A DNA stretch of 12,598 nt from Desulfobacterales bacterium HSG17. GTDB taxonomy: Bacteria > Desulfobacterota > Desulfobacteria > Desulfobacterales > Desulfococcaceae. The stretch spans positions 1 through 12,598 of the forward strand of contig JAUCGD010000084.1 in assembly GCA_030377945.1 (NCBI GenBank), read 5' to 3'. The translations under genes were made by a program, and so were the position numbers. The notes below the pieces were generated by a model. It saw nothing but the letters and a program-made list of their open reading frames with translations, ran no database searches and was not told where the DNA came from. Shown piece after piece: positions 7,643-12,598 of this stretch (the first letter of the stretch is position 1; each line of letters starts with the position of its first letter).

Positions 7643-8854
7643 ATGAATACCCAGACAAAGGAAGCACAGAAACTTGAAATTGGAATTATAGGCGGACGTT
7701 TTGACAAGGTTTCAACCATTCTTGAGGAATTTGAACCTGGAAACAAAAATTTTATCCATTCCTATGAAAAAATCGGGGTTGCACCTCGAAAGGCGGGAAA
7801 TGATATTGGAGAAAGAGAGGTTCAGGTAAAGGTTCCTGCCAGGCTTCACCCCACTGTGCTGGATATGAACTGCTTTAATCTTAACCGTCCTGGAGGCGGA
7901 GGCGTTGGCATCAGCATTGGTGTATATTTTCATGCCACAGTAAAAGCTATAAAAGAACCTGAGATTCGTACAACAGGTGAGCGTTCTTTGATTGTTCAGC
8001 ATTTTGCACATATATTCAAAAATCTTCTGGGATATACAGGGGGTTTTGAAATTGAGCTTCAGGATCATAAACGCCGCCATGTTGGCCTGGGTTCTTCTAT
8101 CGGAACCATGTGCGCTATCTGTATCGGTATGAATGAAGTCCTGGGCAGGCCCTTTAACGGATGGGAACTCCGCAGGATTATGGGTTTTCATTCTTGTGAA
8201 GAAAGTCCCATGACCGAAGGTTTTTTACTGCCTGCTTTTGAAACCGGTATTGGTGCAATGGTTGGGATTAACGGGGGCTGGGTGGTGGCCAGTGATGATC
8301 TGGTTATGGTTCATCGGGTGGATCTGCCCAATACAAAAGTCATTGTTTTTATTCCTGAAGTAAAAAGCCTTGAAGATGAATTTAAAGGCACTGACACTGC
8401 TGCTGAATCAGAGGTCGAACTCTTGCTCAGAAGGGCAAGAACCTTAGATGCCATGCAGGCCGGTGCAAAAGCACAGCTTGTTCTTTTTGAAATGATACCT
8501 GCAATGGTCAAAGGCGATCTCAAAAAAATGGGAGATGCACTCTTTGATATTTCCTATCTTGGATCAAAACGGGCTGAATGCGAACAGCACGGAACCTATG
8601 GAACACCTATTTACAGCTATATCAACGCATTCAGGGAAATGGGCGTTGAAATTGCCGGGATGAGCTCTGTTGGTCCGACCATCTTTGCCCTGACCCAGAA
8701 ACAGGATGTTTATGACAGGGCCATGTCCTATCTCAGATCCCTGGATATTGCCGAAACCAGGATCATTGAAACCGAGGTGGATAATATGGGCGGAACTGTT
8801 ATTGAAAACGGTGTGGAGCGCTCTTTTATCAATGATAACTGGTTAAAAGGATAA
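7643..8854 (+). CDS. Beta-ribofuranosylaminobenzene 5'-phosphate synthase-like GHMP-fold protein
   Basis: 403 residues from the preferred start. Recognisable blocks are PARLHPTVLD (65-74), the glycine-rich RPGGGGVG (82-89), the GHMP-type nucleotide/phosphate loop HVGLGSS (146-152) and a C-terminal GMSSVGPTIFAL (339-350) matching the GHMP motif 3 position. This order is typical of beta-RFAP synthases, which in methanogens condense PRPP with p-aminobenzoate (or 4-hydroxybenzoate), releasing CO2 and PPi, for methanopterin synthesis. They share the kinase fold but are glycosyl-transfer enzymes. This protein is longer than the roughly 300-340 residues I expect, mainly through about 60 N-terminal residues before PARLH (EIGIIGGRFDKVSTILEEFE and onward). 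The next gene starts 7 nt after the stop and encodes another enzyme family acting on phosphoribosyl-arylamines, which supports a PRPP-linked role. The fold assignment is firm; the actual acceptor and reaction are not established. It could also be a true small-molecule kinase of the GHMP family. Confidence 0.85.
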   Translation: MNTQTKEAQKLEIGIIGGRFDKVSTILEEFEPGNKNFIHSYEKIGVAPRKAGNDIGEREVQVKVPARLHPTVLDMNCFNLNRPGGGGVGISIGVYFHATVKAIKEPEIRTTGERSLIVQHFAHIFKNLLGYTGGFEIELQDHKRRHVGLGSSIGTMCAICIGMNEVLGRPFNGWELRRIMGFHSCEESPMTEGFLLPAFETGIGAMVGINGGWVVASDDLVMVHRVDLPNTKVIVFIPEVKSLEDEFKGTDTAAESEVELLLRRARTLDAMQAGAKAQLVLFEMIPAMVKGDLKKMGDALFDISYLGSKRAECEQHGTYGTPIYSYINAFREMGVEIAGMSSVGPTIFALTQKQDVYDRAMSYLRSLDIAETRIIETEVDNMGGTVIENGVERSFINDNWLKG

Positions 8855-8861
8855 CTTTGCC

Positions 8862-9587
8862 ATGAAAAACGACTATAAAGTCAAGATTTGCGGCACTACA
8901 AATATTGAAGATGCAAAACTTGCAGCAGAACAAGGAGCAGACTATTTTGGCGTGGTTGTTGAAGTGGATTTCTCCCCCCGGTCTCTTTCTGTTGAACAGG
9001 CAAAACCCCTGTTTTCCGACCCGCCGATTTCTGATCTTTCAATTCCGGGGGTTGCCCTTGTTTTCAAGATGGACCCCGGCTCATTAGAAATCATGATTAA
9101 GACATTGAATCCTTTTGCTGTTCAATTTTTATATCCTGAGGATATTGCGTTAATCAAGAACTTTAAAAAAGCATATCCGTCTGTTCAATTGTGGCAGTCC
9201 GTTCATCTGCCCCAGGCCGGACAAGAGCTTGATCCTTCCCTGTTCAAAAAGACCATTGATGTATATATTGAAGCAGGAATAGATTCAATTCTTCTTGATA
9301 CCCTAACAGTATCCCAGGGAAAAATGAAATTCGGCGGAACAGGCATAACTTCTGACTGGAAGATTGTCAAAAGCCTGATGCAGGAAATTGAGGTGCAGGG
9401 AATTGATTTTCCCATCTGGCTGGCCGGAGGTATTAATCCTGAAAATGTAGGAGAAGCCCTTGATTTTATAGACCCGTATGGAATAGATCTTTGTTCAGGG
9501 TTAGAGGCCGAACCAGGCAGAAAAGATCCTTTAAAGATTAAGAAATTAATGTCAATTATTAAAGAAAAATCCTCAGACAGGAGATAA
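8862..9587 (+). CDS. Phosphoribosylanthranilate isomerase-like (TrpF family) TIM-barrel protein
   Basis: 241 residues with the full TrpF signature. VKICGTT (7-13) carries the catalytic cysteine C10; GADYFGVV and SPRSLS follow; LLDT places the catalytic acid D146; FGGTG (157-161), LAGGINPENV (187-196) and SGLEAEPGRKD (212-222) form the phosphate-binding and C-terminal loops. TrpF performs an Amadori rearrangement of N-(5-phosphoribosyl)anthranilate to the 1-deoxyribulose phosphate in tryptophan synthesis. Both catalytic residues are present, so isomerase chemistry is plausible. The protein is longer than the usual 200-210 residues and no other trp gene is nearby, so it may act on a different phosphoribosyl-arylamine, perhaps a product of the upstream protein. 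A ribosome-binding GGA overlaps the previous gene's end, 10 nt from the ATG. It may alternatively be the cell's ordinary trpF displaced into this operon. I leave the gene symbol empty for that reason. Confidence 0.85.
   Translation: MKNDYKVKICGTTNIEDAKLAAEQGADYFGVVVEVDFSPRSLSVEQAKPLFSDPPISDLSIPGVALVFKMDPGSLEIMIKTLNPFAVQFLYPEDIALIKNFKKAYPSVQLWQSVHLPQAGQELDPSLFKKTIDVYIEAGIDSILLDTLTVSQGKMKFGGTGITSDWKIVKSLMQEIEVQGIDFPIWLAGGINPENVGEALDFIDPYGIDLCSGLEAEPGRKDPLKIKKLMSIIKEKSSDRR
9579..9583 (+). promoter_or_regulatory. Ribosome-binding site supporting a TTG start
   Basis: AGGAG, overlapping the last codons of the TrpF-like gene, lies 7 nt before TTG 9591. The protein read from TTG begins MKAAVVHGKNDIRIEE, the expected beginning of the zinc alcohol dehydrogenase family, and no ATG occurs before codon 21. 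The TTG start is therefore well supported. Confidence 0.75.
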
Positions 9588-9590
9588 CCA

Positions 9591-10622
9591 TTGAAAGCAG
9601 CAGTAGTTCACGGAAAAAATGATATTCGAATTGAAGAATATCCAACACCTATGGCAGGCGATGGAGAAATTATCGTAAAAACAAAGGTGTCAGGCATATG
9701 TGCAACCGATATTAAAACCCTGCTGGGCCAGGGACTGCCAAAAGATCTTCCCACCATCCTGGGCCATGAGGTTGTGGGAGAGATTGCCGAAGTTGGAAAA
9801 GGCGTTACAAAACATGAGACAGGTCACAGGGTGGCAGTATATCCCATTGCTGTTTGCGGAACTTGTCATTATTGCAGCAAAGGCCGTCATAATCTCTGTG
9901 AAAAGGAGTTTGGTCTTGCCCACGGCATTGAAGGGGGGTTTGCCGAATATGTCCGGCTTCCCAAAGAAATTGTAAATATTGGTGGTGTTGTCAGGATTCC
10001 TGATGAATTGTCTTTTGAAAAAGCAGTACTGACAGAACCAATGTCCTGTGCATTTGCATCTTTAAAAACCTGTAAAGTAACATCAGGAGATGATGTATTG
10101 ATTTTAGGCGCAGGTCCCATGGGATTGATGCATCTGAAAATTGCAAAATTTTTTGGAGCCAGGGTAATCTGCGTTGATCTTCTGGATACCCGTCTGGAAA
10201 TTGCAAAAAAAATGGGGGCTGACATCTGTATTAACCCGGATTCAACAAATCATATTGAAGAAGTAAAAAAAGTTACCACAGGTAAGGGGGCCCATGCTGT
10301 GATTGCCTCTCTTGGCATACCAAAAGTTATCGAAGAAAACTTACAGCTTACCAGAAACGGCGGTACCTTCAATATATTTGGCGGTCCTCCGGCAGGCCAG
10401 AAGATTTCCGTTGACCCCAGATGGCTTCATTATTGCGAAATCAATCTTACGGGAACCTTTGCAGCCTCACCAGATGATTTCAGAGCCTGCCTTACCATGA
10501 TAGTAAATGGCGATATTGAAGTGGAAGACCTGATCTCAGACCGTTTTGAACTGGATAATTTTCTTGATGCAGTTGAAAAGGCAAAAAATCAGAGCATGAT
10601 CCGGGGAATAGTTACTTTTTAG
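9591..10622 (+). CDS. Zinc-dependent alcohol dehydrogenase, MDR superfamily (threonine/sorbitol dehydrogenase-like)
   Basis: 343 residues, the standard length for this family, starting at TTG. The catalytic zinc site is C37 (SGICATD) with H59-E60 (GHEVVG). The structural zinc loop has all four cysteines, C89, C92, C95 and C103 (CGTCHYC then LC). The Rossmann motif GAGPMG (173-178) is followed by an acidic residue D196 at the end of the second beta strand, which usually favours NAD(H) over NADP(H). The reaction class is reversible oxidation of a secondary alcohol or polyol, such as threonine, sorbitol or a sugar phosphate. Specificity cannot be read from the sequence. The start is 3 nt after the TrpF-like stop, so the two are almost certainly translated from one message. 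In the cluster it probably oxidises or reduces a hydroxyl of a ribose- or ketose-derived intermediate. The stop codon lies inside a 22-bp tandem duplication. Confidence 0.92.
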   Translation: MKAAVVHGKNDIRIEEYPTPMAGDGEIIVKTKVSGICATDIKTLLGQGLPKDLPTILGHEVVGEIAEVGKGVTKHETGHRVAVYPIAVCGTCHYCSKGRHNLCEKEFGLAHGIEGGFAEYVRLPKEIVNIGGVVRIPDELSFEKAVLTEPMSCAFASLKTCKVTSGDDVLILGAGPMGLMHLKIAKFFGARVICVDLLDTRLEIAKKMGADICINPDSTNHIEEVKKVTTGKGAHAVIASLGIPKVIEENLQLTRNGGTFNIFGGPPAGQKISVDPRWLHYCEINLTGTFAASPDDFRACLTMIVNGDIEVEDLISDRFELDNFLDAVEKAKNQSMIRGIVTF

Positions 10623-10659
10623 CCGGTAAATTGTTATTTTTTAGCCGATAAATAGTTTT
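10616..10659 (+). repeat. Imperfect 22-bp tandem duplication spanning the dehydrogenase stop codon
   Basis: Two consecutive 22-nt units (10616-10637 and 10638-10659) match at about 19 positions. Each begins TTTTTAGCCG and contains TAAAT and GTT. The first unit contains the TAG stop of the dehydrogenase (10620-10622); the second carries an equivalent TAG at 10642. The result is a longer-than-usual spacer (59 nt) in an otherwise tight operon. Confidence 0.7.
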
Positions 10660-10681
10660 TTTTGGAAGGAAAGATATTATC

Positions 10682-11485
10682 ATGAATGGAATGGAAAGAC
10701 GTTTAAGGAAAATATTAAACAAAAAAACCGGGAAAAGCCTGGTCATTGCAGTAGATCACGGCATGGCTTTAGGTGCTATGACCGGAATTGTGGATATTGA
10801 AAAAACCATAAAAGATCTGGATGCCACCAATAAGATTGACTGCTGGCTCATGACCAAAGGGATTTATACCCATGCTTTTAACCCGGACGGTGATCCGGGT
10901 GTAATCCTCAGGGCCAGCGGCGGAGCCACTATTGCCGGGCCTGACCTGACCCGCGAAGGCCAGACAGCAACCGCAAAAGAAGCCTTGTCCCTGGGGGTTG
11001 ATGCAATGGCAACCACCGCTTTTGTGGGTTCAAATTATGAGCATGAAACTTTGATAAGCATGGCAGCAATGGCAACAGAATGCAGGAAATGGAATCTGCC
11101 TCTTCTTGGGGTTATCGGTCTTGGAAAGGCTAATGAAGACAAGAAAAAAGATCCCAAGTTTATAGCCCTGGGAGCAAGAGTCGGCGCAGAACACGGTGCA
11201 GACATTATCAAAACCTATTACACGGAAACGGATTTTGATAAAGTTGTGGCCGGATGTCCTGTTCCTGTAATGATTGCAGGTGGCCCAAAATGCGAAACCG
11301 ATCTGGATACCTTAAATATGATCTACGGAGCCTTGCAGGGCGGAGCAAGAGGTATTGTAATGGGTCGTAACGTATGGCAGAGTCCGCACCCTGTTGCACT
11401 GCTGTCAGCAGTTTACGGACTGATTCATAAAAACATGAATGTTAAGGAAGCATCTGATCTTTTGGCACATGAATCAGGAAAATAA
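10682..11485 (+). CDS. DhnA/FbaB-family class I aldolase (ADTH-synthase-like), atypical active site
   Basis: 267 residues, a TIM-barrel class I aldolase of the family that includes archaeal fructose-bisphosphate aldolase and 2-amino-3,7-dideoxy-D-threo-hept-6-ulosonate synthase. Visible landmarks are AVDHG with D25, ARVGAEHGADIIKTYYTE with the Schiff-base lysine K177, and MIAGGPKC plus GIVMGRNVWQ, the usual phosphate-binding loops. The strand that normally carries a Tyr-Pro-Arg-Gly motif with the catalytic tyrosine reads GVIGLGKANED (143-153) here, with no tyrosine; glycine 146 lies where tyrosine is expected. The enzyme probably still forms an imine with a phosphorylated ketose or aldehyde but must use a different acid/base, or perform a different reaction. 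AAGGA (10666-10670) lies 11 nt before the ATG. It follows the dehydrogenase after a 59-nt spacer and precedes the SDR by 38 nt. Family assignment is firm; substrate is unknown. Confidence 0.88.
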   Translation: MNGMERRLRKILNKKTGKSLVIAVDHGMALGAMTGIVDIEKTIKDLDATNKIDCWLMTKGIYTHAFNPDGDPGVILRASGGATIAGPDLTREGQTATAKEALSLGVDAMATTAFVGSNYEHETLISMAAMATECRKWNLPLLGVIGLGKANEDKKKDPKFIALGARVGAEHGADIIKTYYTETDFDKVVAGCPVPVMIAGGPKCETDLDTLNMIYGALQGGARGIVMGRNVWQSPHPVALLSAVYGLIHKNMNVKEASDLLAHESGK

Positions 11486-11511
11486 TCCTGTTTCATAATA
11501 ATTGAAAAATG

Positions 11512-11518
11512 AAAGGAG
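11512..11518 (+). promoter_or_regulatory. Ribosome-binding site that fixes the SDR start
   Basis: AAAGGAG lies 5 nt before ATG 11524. An in-frame ATG at 11509 would place this strong site inside the coding region and add only five residues (MKGEK). The start at 11524 gives MLEIKDSVGIITGG, a normal SDR beginning. Confidence 0.8.
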
Positions 11519-11523
11519 AAAAA

Positions 11524-12318
11524 ATGTTAGAAATTAAAGATTCTGTTGGGATTATTACTGGCGGGGGCGGCGGCATTGGACTGGCAATTGCCAAATACTG
11601 GGTAAAAAACGGCGGCAAGGTTGTGATTGCAGACATTTCCGAAGCTCTGCTGGCAGAAGCAGAAGCAGAACTTAAGGGTATGGGAGGCGAAGTTGTTTCA
11701 GTTCCCTGTAATGTTACCAAAGAGGAAGACTGTGCAAAACTTGCTGATACAGCCATAGAAAAATTTGGAAAGATCAATCTGGTAGCTCCTTTTGCCGGAG
11801 TTATCAAGGACGGAATGATGGTTTCCCCGGACAGGGAAACCGGAAAAGTGACAAAAAAAATGGCCTTGGGTGATTTTAAAATGGTCATTGACATAAACCT
11901 GACCGGTGTATTCCTGACTGTGCGGGAATGTGCAGAACGCATGATTAACAACAATTGCAAGGGGTTGATTTGCCTGGTTTCATCTACCGGTTCCCTGGGT
12001 ACCGCAGGACAGATCAGCTATTCATCCACCAAAGCGGCCATGTCTGTAATGCCCAAGGTTATTACTGCGGAATTTTTCCGGCGGGGGCTGGCTGACAAAA
12101 TCCGCTGCGTGGCTGTGGCTCCTGGATATGTGGGAACAGATATGGTAAAAAATATGAACCAGAAGGCCCTTGACAGAATTGTATCTGACATTCCCATTGG
12201 AAGACTTGTAGAGCCTGAAGAAGTAGCCGCCCTTGTGGGCGACATCTACCGTAATGAGGCAATGGCCGGAGATGTGTATTTTATCCACGGCGGTCTGCGT
12301 CTGGGATCAAAAGGATAG
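11524..12318 (+). CDS. Short-chain dehydrogenase/reductase (classical SDR), NAD-type
   Basis: 264 residues from the preferred start, typical for a classical SDR. The cofactor motif TGGGGGIG (12-19) fits TGxxxGIG, and D37 at the end of the second strand (VIADIS) favours NAD(H). The catalytic set is intact: N125 (DINLTG), S153, and Y166-x-x-x-K170 in YSSTKAA. The PG motif after the active site is present (APGYVGTDM). The usual NNAG motif after the fourth strand reads PFAG (LVAPFAGV), and the loop after it is slightly extended (SPDRETGKVTKK). The reaction class is reduction of a ketone or oxidation of an alcohol; the substrate cannot be told. It resembles 3-oxoacyl-ACP reductase or sorbitol-6-phosphate/hydroxysteroid-type SDRs in general form. 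It is the last gene before the hairpin terminator and the second oxidoreductase of the cluster, so it probably acts on an intermediate made or cleaved by the aldolase. Confidence 0.92.
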   Translation: MLEIKDSVGIITGGGGGIGLAIAKYWVKNGGKVVIADISEALLAEAEAELKGMGGEVVSVPCNVTKEEDCAKLADTAIEKFGKINLVAPFAGVIKDGMMVSPDRETGKVTKKMALGDFKMVIDINLTGVFLTVRECAERMINNNCKGLICLVSSTGSLGTAGQISYSSTKAAMSVMPKVITAEFFRRGLADKIRCVAVAPGYVGTDMVKNMNQKALDRIVSDIPIGRLVEPEEVAALVGDIYRNEAMAGDVYFIHGGLRLGSKG

Positions 12319-12344
12319 TTAATACTCTTTCCAAGAATACGTTT

Positions 12345-12380
12345 AAAGGATACCTGTGAAAACAGGTATCCTTTCTTACC
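12345..12380 (+). terminator. Strong hairpin terminator closing the metabolic cluster
   Basis: A perfect 13-bp stem, AAAGGATACCTGT (12345-12357) with ACAGGTATCCTTT (12362-12374), is closed by a GAAA tetraloop and followed by CTTACC after the short T stretch. It lies 27 nt after the SDR stop. The stem is very stable but the T tract is short and interrupted, so termination efficiency on the plus strand is uncertain. On the other strand the A-rich 5' arm gives a similar short T run, so it may be bidirectional. Confidence 0.75.
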
Positions 12381-12470
12381 TCATAAAAAATAACAAACTG
12401 TTTTATTTAAATGAAGTGTTGAAATTATTACAAGTAATAAGGGATTTGCTAATTATTAATCTACCCATGC
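12381..12470. other. Intergenic spacer, no gene seen
   Basis: AT-rich sequence between the terminator and the first right-hand palindromic repeat. I see no coding potential, promoter of note or RNA gene. From the SDR stop (12318) to the window end nothing is coding; the content is the terminator and two different palindromic repeats. Confidence 0.5.
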
Positions 12471-12471
12471 C

Positions 12472-12522
12472 GCCTGGAGCTAAAGCTCCAGGCTACAAGC
12501 TAAACCAGGCTAAAGCCTGCTG
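12472..12522 (+). repeat. Two-hairpin palindromic intergenic repeat, right copy
   Basis: First hairpin: GCCTGGAGCT (12472-12481), AA, AGCTCCAGGC (12484-12493), a perfect 10-bp palindrome. The linker TACAAGCTAAACC follows, then a second hairpin CAGGCT (12506-12511), AA, AGCCTG (12514-12519), and CTG. It shares GCTACAAGCTAAACCA and the terminal TGCTG with the minus-strand copy at 14-65. In the second hairpin two base pairs are swapped from C-G to G-C with pairing kept. The AA-centred loops (CTAAAG) recur in three of the four stems. Confidence 0.8.
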
Positions 12523-12560
12523 TTAAAGTTATATTAGACATTATCGGAAATAATTTTTGT

Positions 12561-12590
12561 AGGGTGCGTTAGCGCAGCGTAACGCACCGC
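12561..12590 (+). repeat. Palindromic repeat of the GGTGCGTTA...TAACGCACC type
   Basis: GGTGCGTTA (12563-12571) pairs with TAACGCACC (12580-12588) across an 8-nt loop GCGCAGCG. It is much more GC-rich than the flanking DNA. From memory, very similar GTGCGTTAGCG/CGTAACGCAC palindromes are dispersed in cyanobacterial and proteobacterial genomes as REP-like intergenic units. It differs from the two-hairpin repeat 40 nt upstream. Confidence 0.7.
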
Positions 12591-12598
12591 AACCTTAT

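Noticed and set aside
11493..11960. Minus-strand open frame of 155 codons opposite the SDR
   Set aside because: It is antisense to the glycine-rich cofactor motif and the rest of the SDR N-terminal half; its sequence is low-complexity (runs of S, A, P) and shows no family resemblance.
7643..12318. Interpretation as methanopterin biosynthesis or as a tryptophan operon
   Set aside because: Only one gene fits each pathway (RFAP-synthase-like or TrpF-like). No other methanopterin or trp gene is in view, and the dehydrogenases and aldolase do not belong to either pathway.
12472..12590. CRISPR array at the right end
   Set aside because: The palindromes are two unrelated units, not regularly spaced copies of one repeat with unique spacers, and no cas gene is visible.

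Overview
The window reads as an AT-rich (roughly 40-45 % GC by eye) Gram-negative chromosome with a periplasm. A strictly anaerobic Desulfobacterota lineage (Desulfobacteraceae/Desulfococcaceae-like) is my best guess. The reasons are a giant hybrid histidine kinase with several periplasmic solute-binding modules, a bacterial beta-RFAP-synthase-like protein, a DhnA/ADTH-synthase-type aldolase, and decayed IS91 debris with palindromic intergenic repeats. The organism assignment is inference only.

Layout. Positions 1-970 are non-coding or decayed. They hold a two-hairpin palindromic repeat (14-65), an intrinsic terminator for a gene lying left of the window (213-245), and two in-frame scraps of an IS91-family HUH transposase (323-622 and 722-814). 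From 973 to 7563 runs one 2196-codon gene. It encodes a signal peptide, four tandem SBP_bac_3 periplasmic modules (the third missing most of one lobe), one transmembrane helix, PAS-GAF-PAS-GAF, a HisKA/HATPase core, a receiver and an Hpt domain. From 7643 to 12318 follow five co-directional metabolic genes: a beta-RFAP-synthase-like GHMP protein, a TrpF-like isomerase, a zinc alcohol dehydrogenase, a DhnA-family class I aldolase and an NAD-type short-chain dehydrogenase. A strong 13-bp GAAA-loop hairpin (12345-12374) closes the unit. The right end carries a second copy of the two-hairpin repeat in opposite orientation to the left one, then a different palindromic repeat (12563-12588).

How the genes may work together. 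The five enzymes do not match any pathway I can name. Two belong to families that handle phosphoribosylated aromatic amines (beta-RFAP synthase on PRPP plus an aminobenzoate; TrpF on phosphoribosylanthranilate). One belongs to a family that makes or breaks C-C bonds of phosphorylated ketoses, and two are NAD(P)-dependent oxidoreductases. Tight spacing (7 and 3 nt between the first three genes) and a shared terminator argue for one pathway. A plausible reading is synthesis of a ribose-derived aromatic metabolite or cofactor, starting from PRPP and an aryl amine. The aldolase has an intact Schiff-base lysine but lacks the family's usual catalytic tyrosine motif, which suggests changed chemistry. 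The kinase lies directly upstream on the same strand and might sense a related amino-acid-like or aromatic ligand, but no response regulator is in view, so that link is only positional.
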